64,000 nucleotides of DNA from a virus. A model generated the notes under the pieces. It was not told the origin of the DNA, ran no database searches, and saw only the letters and a program-made list of their open reading frames with translations. Positions 1 through 8,082 of the stretch are shown here, one piece after another. The stretch is taken from IMG/VR virus record IMGVR_UViG_3300025083_000016, positions 1-64,000 of that record; one strand, 5' to 3'. Made by a program: the position numbers and the translations under genes. How positions within the stretch are numbered: position 1 is the first letter of the stretch; each line of letters opens with the position of its first letter.

Positions 1-1
1 A

Positions 2-1591
2 GTAAGTCTAGCTTTAGATTTGAATGAGTTAACAGCAGCAGCAGTTGATGTAGCAAGTGATTCTATTGCAATAATCGATGCAAATGCTAGTAATGGATCT
101 AAAAAAGAATCAATTGCTAATTTAGTAACAGCAATTGCAGGAAGTGGCTTAAGTGCTTCAGGCGGCCAGTTAAGTGTATCTGGTGGCTCATTAGCTTCAT
201 TATCTGATACAGATATTTCTTCACCTAGCAGTGGCCAAATTTTAGTTCATGATGATGCAAATTCTTTTGACAACGTGACTTTAAGTGGTGATGCTACATT
301 AGCAGCAGATGGTACTTTAACACTTTCAAGCTCAGCAACTCCAACATTTGCTGGTTTAGATATGAGTAGTAATAAAATAACTAGTTTAGCAACACCAACT
401 TCAAATAATGATGCTGCTAACAAGTCATATGTTGATAGTGTAGCACAAGGATTAGATGTTCAGCCAAGTGTAAGATTACTAATAACTTCAATATCTAATT
501 GGTCTGGTAACTACGCTAACGGCTCTACTCATCAAGGTGTTACATTATCAACAGGTGATAGAATTCTATCAGGCTCTTCACTTGGAAGTCAGTCAGGTAT
601 TTTTGTAGTTCAGGCTTCTGGAGCACCTACTAGACCAAATAATTTTAATACAGGACATGCAGCTGCAGGCACTTTTGTTTTTGTTGAAGAAGGTACCCAT
701 GCAGACAAAGGTTATGTATGCACTAATGATAGAGGGTCTGATGTTGTTGATACTAACTGGTTAGTATTTACACAGTTTACACAAATAAATCTAACTGCAG
801 CAAATCTAGGTGGTATAAATATAAACTCTACAAATATAAAAATAGATGTAAATAATTTAGGCACTGTAGGTAACGAAAATACATATTCTGCTTTAGAGCA
901 GTTAGATACTTTTGCATTTTATGACAATAGTGTAAGTGATACTAAGAAAATTAAGTGGACGTATCTTAAAGGTCAAATTGTACAGAATCCAGGGCATGAT
1001 ATAAACTTAAATACTCACAAAATTCACACTAATGATACAAATGGATCAATAAAACTTGAGCCTAATGGAACAGGTTCAGTTTTAATAAGAGGAAACAAAG
1101 ATAACTCTGGAACAAACCCGGGATCAATCAAGCTAAGTTGTGAAGAGAATACGCACGGTATAACAATAAAAAGTCCGCTTCACAGTGCAGCAGCAAGTTA
1201 TACATTGACATTACCTGTTAATGATGGTGATGCAAATCAAGTTCTTAAAACAGATGGAAGTGGTGTTTTATCTTGGGTCGATCAAGCAAGTGGTGGTGGA
1301 GGTGGAGGATTGACTTACGAACTACATTCTTCAGGAGCAACAATTACAGCTGCATTAAACAAACATTACTCAGTAAATGTTACTAATACGCCTGTTATTG
1401 CTAATTTACCTTTAACTGGTGATGGTCAAATAAGTTTTAAAAATATGAATTCTTCTAATAGTTTAACAGTTAGAGTTACTCAAAGTAATTCTAAAACATT
1501 TGATGGAGTAACTGATGGTGGGATAGTATTGTCTCACAAAGAAGCAGTAACCGTAATTACAAATGGCTCAGGTAATTGGGAGATTAGATAA
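2..1591 (+). CDS. Modular tail-fibre protein, 5' partial
   Basis: This frame is open to the left edge of the window, so the gene begins outside it. A TTG at 20 is the first start-like codon inside, but in-frame codons before it read VSLALD, which matches the equivalent place in the fibre encoded at 3275, so I treat the gene as truncated. The protein is Ser/Thr/Gly-rich and has almost no charged clusters, as is usual for beta-structured phage fibres. The first 50 visible residues are a module (AVDVASDSI, then IIDAN and SNGSKKE) repeated in the 3275 gene. A middle segment containing GTFVFVEEGTHADKGYVCT and ending near VFTQF resembles a domain common in T4-type fibre proteins. A Gly-rich linker (GGGGGG near nt 1290-1310) precedes a C-terminal beta domain similar to the C-terminus of the 3275 protein. 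Its stop overlaps the next start (TAATG). It probably forms a receptor-binding fibre; the receptor is unknown. Confidence 0.8.
   Translation, partial: VSLALDLNELTAAAVDVASDSIAIIDANASNGSKKESIANLVTAIAGSGLSASGGQLSVSGGSLASLSDTDISSPSSGQILVHDDANSFDNVTLSGDATLAADGTLTLSSSATPTFAGLDMSSNKITSLATPTSNNDAANKSYVDSVAQGLDVQPSVRLLITSISNWSGNYANGSTHQGVTLSTGDRILSGSSLGSQSGIFVVQASGAPTRPNNFNTGHAAAGTFVFVEEGTHADKGYVCTNDRGSDVVDTNWLVFTQFTQINLTAANLGGININSTNIKIDVNNLGTVGNENTYSALEQLDTFAFYDNSVSDTKKIKWTYLKGQIVQNPGHDINLNTHKIHTNDTNGSIKLEPNGTGSVLIRGNKDNSGTNPGSIKLSCEENTHGITIKSPLHSAAASYTLTLPVNDGDANQVLKTDGSGVLSWVDQASGGGGGGLTYELHSSGATITAALNKHYSVNVTNTPVIANLPLTGDGQISFKNMNSSNSLTVRVTQSNSKTFDGVTDGGIVLSHKEAVTVITNGSGNWEIR
17..166 (+). repeat. 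Fibre module repeat, copy 1
   Basis: This 50-codon segment aligns without gaps to 3674-3823. By hand count 38 of the 50 residues are identical, and nucleotides 38-67 match 3695-3724 perfectly over 30 bases. The module has the pattern SDSIxIIDANxSNGSKKE followed by an L-TA-AG turn. Confidence 0.85.
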
Positions 1592-2106
1592 TGACTTTTT
1601 TGTTTAAAAACTATTCTAATAGAAAAAATATAAAAGTTGTAAAAACAACTGCTTCTAGTAGCACAAATATTTATTTAAATAGCAGTTATCAATATGCTAC
1701 TGGCAGTAGAATTTCATATACACCTTTACATAATAGTGAAGGAAGTAAAGTTATATATGAGTTTTATTGTGCTTACTCATATTTAGACAACGATAATAAT
1801 GCAAGATTTAAGTTACAAATAGGAGATACAGTAGCAACTTTAGGCGACGTAGTAACTAATAGTGACAATTATATAAATAGTGTAGGATCAAATTACAGTT
1901 CTGGTACTTTAAGAGTAAACGATTTAATTACTTTAAGATATTTACTTGATAGTTGGGAAAACGAAAAAGTATTACAGGTTGATGCTAAAAGTACTTCAAC
2001 ATCTTATCAAGGTGCATTAAATTTGACTACCAGATTTGGTGCTACTGGTTTTGGAGATTTATATTTCAATCCTTTTGTCATATGCTATGAAATCTTTGAG
2101 GTATAA
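1591..2106 (+). CDS. Small fibre/tail-tip protein, paralogue 1
   Basis: A 171-aa protein that starts with the last A of the preceding stop codon, so it is translationally coupled to the fibre gene. I do not recognise the family. It is rich in Tyr, Ser, Asn and Thr with regularly spaced hydrophobic residues, suggesting an all-beta fold. It shares a layout with the next two genes: an N-terminal basic patch (NYSNRKNIK), a central acidic-G-S/T turn (NSEGSKVIYEF here), and a C-terminal strand ending in P-x-hydrophobic residues (NPFVICYEIF). The three consecutive genes therefore look like diverged paralogues. Their position directly after a fibre gene suggests small receptor-binding or fibre-tip subunits. 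That role is inferred from context only. Confidence 0.7.
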   Translation: MTFLFKNYSNRKNIKVVKTTASSSTNIYLNSSYQYATGSRISYTPLHNSEGSKVIYEFYCAYSYLDNDNNARFKLQIGDTVATLGDVVTNSDNYINSVGSNYSSGTLRVNDLITLRYLLDSWENEKVLQVDAKSTSTSYQGALNLTTRFGATGFGDLYFNPFVICYEIFEV

Positions 2107-2108
2107 AC

Positions 2109-2645
2109 ATGACATATTTAAATAAATGTTATAATAATAACAAAATAAAAATTTTAGTTGAAAACAGCCCGAATGCACAACACATTGTCGCTTCTACGCA
2201 TACATCTTTTACTAATATTACATATACAGAAATTGACTACAAGCCTCAAACATATATAGATGGTTCTAAGGCAAGCTTTGTAATTTATAGTACGTCTATT
2301 CTTTTAGATCAAGTATCTAATTCTTCAAAAACAGCAGGCACCTATAGACTAGCAAAAAGCACAGATAATGGTAATACGTGGGTTGAGTGGGGTGATAATA
2401 CTAATTTTCATTTTTCTACTTGGGAAAACTGCTCAATTGATGCTTCTGTCTTAGACATTAATTTTTGTTTAGACACTGCTAGCTGGGATGATACTTTAAA
2501 GCTTCAAATGCAATTAAAATTAAAACAAACTGTAGGCGCAGAATTTAATATACATAAAAATTATCAATTTTATGATCAATCGGGAGATGTTTCAAGTGCA
2601 AATAACGTTTACAAACCTAAAGTAATGTGTTGGAGTATTAAATGA
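2109..2645 (+). CDS. Small fibre/tail-tip protein, paralogue 2
   Basis: A 178-aa protein beginning two bases after the previous stop. It has the same general plan as its two neighbours: a start in MTYLNKCYNNNKIKI, the turn YIDGSKASFVIY, a Trp-containing middle (WVEWGDN, FSTWENC), and a final strand YKPKVMCWSI. The last four bases overlap the start of the next gene (ATGA). No signal peptide, membrane segment or catalytic motif is visible. It is most likely a virion surface protein, one of a tandem family; no function can be assigned from sequence alone. Confidence 0.7.
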   Translation: MTYLNKCYNNNKIKILVENSPNAQHIVASTHTSFTNITYTEIDYKPQTYIDGSKASFVIYSTSILLDQVSNSSKTAGTYRLAKSTDNGNTWVEWGDNTNFHFSTWENCSIDASVLDINFCLDTASWDDTLKLQMQLKLKQTVGAEFNIHKNYQFYDQSGDVSSANNVYKPKVMCWSIK

Positions 2646-3115
2646 CTTTTTTTATACCTACTGATGATAGAAATAATTTGATTTATAACGCAAGCGCAAG
2701 CGCAGTTTCATATCAAAATTTTTATAGTACTACTCAAAGTGATATTGACGGAACTGAAGTTTCTTATGAAGTCAAAAATTCATTTAATGCCAGTTATGTT
2801 GTCTATGATTATACAATACAACAAGCATGGCAAGAAGATTTAGATAGTAGAATATATATTGAGTTATGGCAGCAAACTGATGTTAATGATTCTAGTACAT
2901 ATGCATCTTTAGGTGCTTCTTACAGAGTTACAGAAAAATTTGACAATCAAAGACAAGATAATGTATTAACAGGAAAGTTTTTAGTTCCTATTTATGCAGG
3001 TATTAGAAAATTTAAACTAAGAGCTAGACCAAGAGATAGTGGTAGCTACTACACTTTACATATGGATAGTTCATATAATAGATACACTCCTATAATAAAA
3101 ATGTATATTTTCTAA
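2642..3115 (+). CDS. Small fibre/tail-tip protein, paralogue 3
   Basis: A 157-aa protein, third in the run of short beta-rich proteins. It begins inside the stop of the previous gene (ATGA overlap). It contains the turn DIDGTEVSYEV that aligns with IDGSK in paralogue 2 and EGSK in paralogue 1, and it ends YTPIIKMYIF, which matches the YKPKVMCWSI ending of paralogue 2. It lacks cysteine and known motifs. A 159-bp intergenic stretch follows, so this may be the last gene of a translationally coupled group starting with the fibre gene at the left edge. Confidence 0.7.
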   Translation: MTFFIPTDDRNNLIYNASASAVSYQNFYSTTQSDIDGTEVSYEVKNSFNASYVVYDYTIQQAWQEDLDSRIYIELWQQTDVNDSSTYASLGASYRVTEKFDNQRQDNVLTGKFLVPIYAGIRKFKLRARPRDSGSYYTLHMDSSYNRYTPIIKMYIF

Positions 3116-3158
3116 TAAAGAATCAGTACGTCTTGTACAATTATGGAATTAGAAAATA

Positions 3159-3257
3159 ATGATAAGATATTGTAATAGTATAAAAGAATTTAAATTGCAT
3201 AAATATGAAGCTGGTAATGGCTTTGATTATATAATTAAATCATATAACTTAGCATAA
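3159..3257 (+). CDS. Possible 32-aa small protein
   Basis: A short open frame (starts MIRYCNSIKEF, ends IIKSYNLA) that fills most of the 159-bp gap between two virion genes. Its composition (Lys, Tyr, Ile) is like that of other genes here. No good Shine-Dalgarno sequence precedes it; only GGAATT is seen about 10 bases upstream. It may equally be leader sequence for the fibre gene that follows. I report it because it is the only coding candidate in this gap. Confidence 0.25.
   Translation: MIRYCNSIKEFKLHKYEAGNGFDYIIKSYNLA
3198..3205 (+). promoter_or_regulatory. Possible late promoter element
   Basis: The octamer CATAAATA differs at one base from the T4 late promoter consensus TATAAATA, which gp55-type sigma factors read. 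It lies about 70 bases upstream of the fibre start at 3275, in the only sizeable gap of this block. In AT-rich DNA such a match can easily arise by chance. Confidence 0.2.
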
Positions 3258-3274
3258 AAAAGAAAAGACTGAAA

Positions 3275-4930
3275 ATGACAACTAAAAACATAATACCTAG
3301 AAATAATGATGAGGGACAGATTGGATCTAGCTCTAAAAAATGGGCAAGTGCATTTATATCTGACGGTACTTTTGATACTTTGTCTGTTAATGGTCAAGCT
3401 GTATCTGGCGGAGGTGCTACAGCCTTAACAGGACTTTCAGATGTTACAATAACAAGTGTACAGAACAATCAAGTCTTAAAATATAACGGTTCAAATTGGA
3501 CAAATGCAGCTGCCCCTGCAACACTAAGTAATACAGATGATTTAGTTGAAGGATCTAGTAATCTATACTTTACAAATGAAAGAGTAGATGATAGAGTTAA
3601 TGCATTAACTACAGCAGGTATTGGCATTGCTAAATCTTACAATGATACTGCAAATACACTAACTTTAACGCTAGATCTTGACGAGCTTTCTGCTGCAGCA
3701 GTTGATGTAGCAAGTGATTCTATTGTAATAATCGATGCAAATGATAGTAACGGATCTAAAAAAGAGACAATCTCTGATTTGATAACAGCTGTAGCTGGAA
3801 ATGGACTTTCTGGGTCAAGTGGCGTACTCGATGTAGGTGTAGATGATGTATCTATTGAAATAGATTCTGATGTTTTACGAGTCAAGGCTCTAGGTATTAC
3901 TAACACAATGTTAGCTGGTTCAATTGCAGATACAAAACTTAACACAATTTCAACACCCGGAAAGGTTACACTATCAGCATTAGATATTAATGGGGAAAAT
4001 GATATTGGTGCTGATTTATCAGATACAGATTTACTTATTATTGACGATGGCGCTAACGGAACAAATAGAAAAGCTGCTCTCTCTAGAGTTAAATCTTATA
4101 TTGAAACAAATGCATCAGTTTCAAGTGTAACAGACACAATAACAGTTACAGTTGTTAATAGCGGCGGAAATAAATATGCCCTTGATGGTGTAACTCAAAA
4201 AGTTGGCGTATTATCTAAAGGATTTAAATATAAGTTTGATCAAAGTGATGCAACAAATGGCGGTCACCCGTTAAGATTTAGCACAACTCTAGATGGAACA
4301 CATAATAGTGGCAGTGCTTATTTGACTAATGTTACAGTATCTGGTACACCAGGTAGCTCAGGTGCTTATACTTTAATTGATTTAACTCAAGAAACACCTG
4401 GGACTTTGTATTACTATTGCACAGCACATGCAGGAATGGGCGCTTCAGTTCAGACTGAAGGTATTGTTCCTGGCAATGGTCTAAATAAATCAGGCATGTC
4501 TCTTTCTGTCGACTCAACTATAATAACTGGACAAGTCGCAGAAAGTGCTGCAGATGACAATGATTTAATATTAATTTCAGATACTTCAGATTCTGGTGCT
4601 CTTAAAAAAATGACACGTGCTACTTTTGCAGCTGGGTTAGGAGGAGGCGGGACTAGTACAACTTTACAACCTACAGTAACGACAAGTACTCCATCATTTT
4701 CAGAGGCAACATCAGGTACACATATTTGGCTACTTAATGGATCTACAATAACAGTTGCTTTACCTAACTCTGGTATAACAAATGGAACTATATATCACTT
4801 AAAAAACATAAATAGCACTACAGCAACAGTTTCTGGAACCATTGACAATCTATCTAGCAAATCTTTGAGTCAATATGATAATTTAACTGTAGTTGCAACC
4901 GGCAGTGGCAGTCAATGGTATATTATATAA
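3275..4930 (+). CDS. Modular tail-fibre protein with cupredoxin-like domain
   Basis: A 551-aa fibre-type protein. Residues 1-45 (GQIGSSSKKWASAFISDGTF) are a frequent phage fibre entry motif. Three copies of a D-hydrophobic-I-(I/S)-D...K-(K/R/E) module follow, near residues 144-183, 248-280 and 417-455; the first is nearly identical to one in the gene at the left edge. Residues about 283-397 resemble a blue-copper (cupredoxin) fold: YKFDQSD, GGHPLRFS with H331, and YYYCTAHAGMG with C382, H385 and M388. This His plus Cys-X2-His-X2-Met arrangement matches the ligand spacing of amicyanin. The C-terminal 80 residues resemble the end of the left-edge fibre. The domain assignment rests on motif reading; copper binding is an inference. 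It probably acts in the virion as an adhesin or fibre subunit. Confidence 0.8.
   Translation: MTTKNIIPRNNDEGQIGSSSKKWASAFISDGTFDTLSVNGQAVSGGGATALTGLSDVTITSVQNNQVLKYNGSNWTNAAAPATLSNTDDLVEGSSNLYFTNERVDDRVNALTTAGIGIAKSYNDTANTLTLTLDLDELSAAAVDVASDSIVIIDANDSNGSKKETISDLITAVAGNGLSGSSGVLDVGVDDVSIEIDSDVLRVKALGITNTMLAGSIADTKLNTISTPGKVTLSALDINGENDIGADLSDTDLLIIDDGANGTNRKAALSRVKSYIETNASVSSVTDTITVTVVNSGGNKYALDGVTQKVGVLSKGFKYKFDQSDATNGGHPLRFSTTLDGTHNSGSAYLTNVTVSGTPGSSGAYTLIDLTQETPGTLYYYCTAHAGMGASVQTEGIVPGNGLNKSGMSLSVDSTIITGQVAESAADDNDLILISDTSDSGALKKMTRATFAAGLGGGGTSTTLQPTVTTSTPSFSEATSGTHIWLLNGSTITVALPNSGITNGTIYHLKNINSTTATVSGTIDNLSSKSLSQYDNLTVVATGSGSQWYII
3674..3823 (+). repeat. Fibre module repeat, copy 2
   Basis: The second copy of the module at 17-166, in the same reading frame of a paralogous fibre gene. 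Several synonymous positions are unchanged, including the 30-base perfect match at 3695-3724, so the duplication or gene conversion is probably recent. Confidence 0.85.
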
Positions 4931-4945
4931 AAAAGGCAAATTAAA

Positions 4946-5320
4946 ATGACATATTTTTCACAAGCAAGAAAATTACATAAAGATTTATATGTAAAAAAAT
5001 CTTTAACAACGCAACATAGCACAACGCCATGGATGCCGAAGCAAGACATTAAGATTACGTCAATAAGCATGTTAATCTTAAATACAATGCCTTCTGGTAG
5101 TGGAAGTACAGTGGTGAGAATATATAAAGACAGAACACTAAGTTCAGAAGAGACTTTATTCAACGGGACTTTTTCTGCAGGTGAAACTGAATCATCTTCT
5201 GCTAGTACTTTTTCCAAAGTAATATTAGCAAATAGCAGAATAACATATTCAATAGTTTCAGAAGCTGCTGGTAATCCTGGTGAATATTGCCTAATTAGAT
5301 TTACATACGAAAATATTTAA
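4946..5320 (+). CDS. Small virion-type protein, unknown
   Basis: A 124-aa protein preceded by AAAAAGGCAAATTAAA, an acceptable ribosome site. The N-terminus is basic (SQARKLHKDLYVKKS) and the remainder is Ser/Thr-rich with alternating hydrophobic residues, for example MLILNTMPSGSGSTVVRIYK, suggesting a small beta-sandwich. I do not recognise a family. It lies between two fibre-type genes on the same strand, so a role in fibre assembly or as a virion component is likely but unproven. A minus-strand frame over the same bases (4912-5217) has no supporting start signal. Confidence 0.65.
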   Translation: MTYFSQARKLHKDLYVKKSLTTQHSTTPWMPKQDIKITSISMLILNTMPSGSGSTVVRIYKDRTLSSEETLFNGTFSAGETESSSASTFSKVILANSRITYSIVSEAAGNPGEYCLIRFTYENI

Positions 5321-5333
5321 GGAGAAATAATAA

Positions 5334-5591
5334 ATGCAACATCAAGTTGACGCAGATCAAGAAGGAAATCCAATCTATATTAATCTTGAGCTAGTAGGTG
5401 GTAGTTTATTAATAAAAGACCACGATATGAATTTAATTAAAAAAACAATAGGTAATCCAAGTAAACCAAGTAGACCATCAAACGAGTTGTTTGTAGATAT
5501 CGATGAAGCTTATGCGTGGTTCCAAACAACATCACTGTCAAATAGACTAGATCTGGTAAGACAACAAGAACAAAACGAGTCAGGAGAATAA
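5334..5591 (+). CDS. Small hypothetical protein
   Basis: An 85-aa protein with a strong ribosome-binding site (AAGGAG at 5319-5324, nine bases before the ATG). The sequence is hydrophilic and acidic at the end (VRQQEQNESGE). Its central part, VDIDEAYAWFQTT, is helical. It is followed two bases later by a large fibre gene, so it could be a chaperone or small assembly factor for that fibre, as T4 has next to its long tail fibre genes. That is an analogy from position only. Confidence 0.6.
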   Translation: MQHQVDADQEGNPIYINLELVGGSLLIKDHDMNLIKKTIGNPSKPSRPSNELFVDIDEAYAWFQTTSLSNRLDLVRQQEQNESGE

Positions 5592-5593
5592 TA

Positions 5594-7537
5594 ATGGCAA
5601 TATTTAAAAACTTTGATGTAGAAGTAAAAGGAAACAGAGTTACAGGTGGTGAAACAAACACAGGTGTTGTCGTAAACCCATCAGACGGTGATATATGGAT
5701 AGACGGTCAACCTTATGACTCAGATACACTATACCCTCTTTTTGACAAAAGCTGTAAAGCTTTCAAGAATTTTATTACAAAATCAGAACTTGCAGGAAAC
5801 CATTACGTTGGCGGCGGCCAGCTAATAGCGAAAGGTCCTTGTTTATTAAATGGACAAACAACAGGCGTTGCAACTTTAGGCGGACAATTTGACAAGTACA
5901 AGCTAGGTAGTAGAGATCATAATTTAGAAGATGATCAAGTAATAAATTGTTCTTCACCTATGTTTAAATTTACATCTACAGGAAGTAAAAATTTCTATTT
6001 AAAATCCTACACTATGAGTGGTGGTAATTATTATGCTGCTCATCAACCTTACACTTTTATTCAAGGAGACGATTTTTCAAATCCAGAGGCTGTATTGTGG
6101 GGTAATTATGACATGAATACTTACACTTACGGCGCACATGCTTTTCCTTTATATGTAGATACTACAAACAAATATATTTATTTTTTCAATACTTATTCAA
6201 AATCTAATAGTGGGTCTTACTACTATAGGAGTATTGTCGGAGGTATTTCAAGATCTTCTTATACTACTTTAGAGAGTGATGGTGCAATGTCAATTAGTGC
6301 ACATACAGTAATATTAGAACCTAATAGTAATGGAACTTATGGTAATTATCACGATTTTGTGCCAAACAGCTTTTATTATTGTGGGAAAAACAATGATAAC
6401 ACTTTAATGTTTCTTGAGTATGTAATAGACGATGGTGGTTTACAAAATCAAGATAGCACTGATTTGAGAATCGCTGCGATATTAAACGCAGAATCTTATA
6501 ACGTTTCAAACGGTAGTGTTTCTTCTGTTGCAACTTTAACGACATCAAATTTAACTGACTCTACAAAAGCTGTTAAATACATGGTTAATGCACATCCTTC
6601 GAATTTTAAACAGTCTCCAATTAGTGGTGAAACAAATGTTTATTATTCTTATAGACCTATTGCAGACACAAATAAAGAAATTTCATTTATGTTAACCACG
6701 TGGGACAAGTCAGCAAATTCTAATGCAGGTTCAGTTACTATTGATAATTGTACTATGACTTATTCTTCTGGCGTTGTAACAGACTATTTAACATTTCCGT
6801 CTGTAGGGTATAACGTAAACGGGAGACTAACAAGATCTAATTGTTTCATAACAAAAACAGGAACTAGTTATTATTTGCATTATTTACCTGCTTACGGTTC
6901 ACCTGACGTTGTAGCAGCACAATCTGCACCTTCGAAAAACTTAGTGACTTATTCAATTGATGCTACAGACTTTAGCAATTTAACATATCACAGCTCTGTG
7001 CAGGTTAATGCACAAGATTTTGTCCACTTAAATTCTGGTAGAACAAAAATTGCTGTAATAAGTCCAAGCTTTTTGAAAGTATATACATGGAATAATGGAT
7101 GGGTCGAAACAGCAAGTGAATCTGGCAACTTTACAGGTGTAACACAAGATGCAAGTGGTAGAATAATAGGCGTATCAACATTAGCAGACATTGCAGATGC
7201 AACAGCTTCAACAGTAGATGCTAATTTTAAGTTCTTGAATCATAAAGTCCATTTAATCTCTGATTCTTTACCTAATAACGTTACTATAGAATTTGCAAGT
7301 AGTTCATTAACATATACAGGTAGTAATATTTCAACTTCAGTCAATGTGAATGCTTATAATAGTAGTAATGCAAGAGTTGCAAAGAGTGTAACATTAAAAA
7401 TTGACGGAGCAAACGCGACTTTTTCAAATAATACTACATCAATAGCAACTACAACATCAACTAGTGCAGATACAAGTGTAGCAGTTACAGTAACTGGCCC
7501 AGGTCCAATAACAATTTCAGCTGCATTAACACTTTAA
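5594..7537 (+). CDS. Large tail-fibre/adhesin with C-terminal Ig-like domain
   Basis: A 647-aa protein. The N-terminus (FKNFDVEVKGNRVTGGETN) looks like a virion-attachment region. Residues about 60-540 are rich in Tyr, Ser, Asn and Gly with repeating short strands (for example YAAHQPYTF, YYYRSIVGG, YYSYRPIADT), which could be a beta-propeller or beta-helix, though I cannot name the fold. The last 85 or so residues (VTIEFASSSLTYTGS to TISAALTL) have the pattern of a bacterial Ig-like (Big-1/invasin type) domain: a conserved strand, AYNSSNARVAKSVTLKI, then a Ser/Thr-rich edge and a final V-T-V-T-GPGP turn. Such domains often mediate carbohydrate or surface binding. The likely role is host receptor recognition. 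Confidence 0.75.
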   Translation: MAIFKNFDVEVKGNRVTGGETNTGVVVNPSDGDIWIDGQPYDSDTLYPLFDKSCKAFKNFITKSELAGNHYVGGGQLIAKGPCLLNGQTTGVATLGGQFDKYKLGSRDHNLEDDQVINCSSPMFKFTSTGSKNFYLKSYTMSGGNYYAAHQPYTFIQGDDFSNPEAVLWGNYDMNTYTYGAHAFPLYVDTTNKYIYFFNTYSKSNSGSYYYRSIVGGISRSSYTTLESDGAMSISAHTVILEPNSNGTYGNYHDFVPNSFYYCGKNNDNTLMFLEYVIDDGGLQNQDSTDLRIAAILNAESYNVSNGSVSSVATLTTSNLTDSTKAVKYMVNAHPSNFKQSPISGETNVYYSYRPIADTNKEISFMLTTWDKSANSNAGSVTIDNCTMTYSSGVVTDYLTFPSVGYNVNGRLTRSNCFITKTGTSYYLHYLPAYGSPDVVAAQSAPSKNLVTYSIDATDFSNLTYHSSVQVNAQDFVHLNSGRTKIAVISPSFLKVYTWNNGWVETASESGNFTGVTQDASGRIIGVSTLADIADATASTVDANFKFLNHKVHLISDSLPNNVTIEFASSSLTYTGSNISTSVNVNAYNSSNARVAKSVTLKIDGANATFSNNTTSIATTTSTSADTSVAVTVTGPGPITISAALTL

Positions 7538-7556
7538 ATATAAAAGGAAATATACA

Positions 7557-8081
7557 ATGTCAACTTTAACTGGAATAGATAAAGTATCAAGAACAACTTC
7601 GTTATTTGTAGACGTTGCTAGTTTTGATATGATTAAAGAAAATTTTATATCAGAAGATTTTTTAAACGTTGAATATTTGTTAAATAATAGCTACACAAGT
7701 GTGTCCAATAGCATGATGTCATCTAGCAAAGATTTTATTAATGTTCAAAAGACATTATCAAATCCTGCTTCAGGAAAAGTTAACTTGAACTTTTCTTATA
7801 TCTTTGTAAACGATCAGAATACAAGGCAGGTTTCTAACACAAGCTCGTTGACAAAAAAAAGTATAATTGTAAAAAATGACATTGCTGAAAATTATACAAA
7901 AGCTTCTTCTGAGAATACTGCTACTAAGAGTAAAGCATTTGTTAATGTTCTAACAAGCAACACAGAGTTTTCTAATACTTTAGACTTGGATTCTAAAATT
8001 AAAGCTTCAGTTTTTGTTGTTGCACCTAGTGCTTCAGCACATGTTCCTGTAGTTATTGATTTGAATGATGAATGGACTTAA
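7557..8081 (+). CDS. Virion-type protein, unknown
   Basis: A 174-aa protein with a good Shine-Dalgarno region (AAAAGGAAATATACA before the ATG). It is rich in Ser, Asn, Val and Lys. Two stretches show similar spacing (SRTTSLFVDVASFD and KASVFVVAPSAS), but I cannot identify a family. It is the last plus-strand gene of the fibre block, and its stop is separated by a single base (8082) from the stop of a convergent minus-strand gene. It is probably a structural or fibre-associated protein. Confidence 0.6.
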   Translation: MSTLTGIDKVSRTTSLFVDVASFDMIKENFISEDFLNVEYLLNNSYTSVSNSMMSSSKDFINVQKTLSNPASGKVNLNFSYIFVNDQNTRQVSNTSSLTKKSIIVKNDIAENYTKASSENTATKSKAFVNVLTSNTEFSNTLDLDSKIKASVFVVAPSASAHVPVVIDLNDEWT

Positions 8082-8082
8082 A

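Noticed and set aside
4912-5217. Minus-strand 101-aa open frame with hydrophobic stretches
   Set aside because: It overlaps the plus-strand 124-aa gene, which has a ribosome site and correct orientation in the block; apparent hydrophobicity comes from antisense of Asn/Lys-rich codons.
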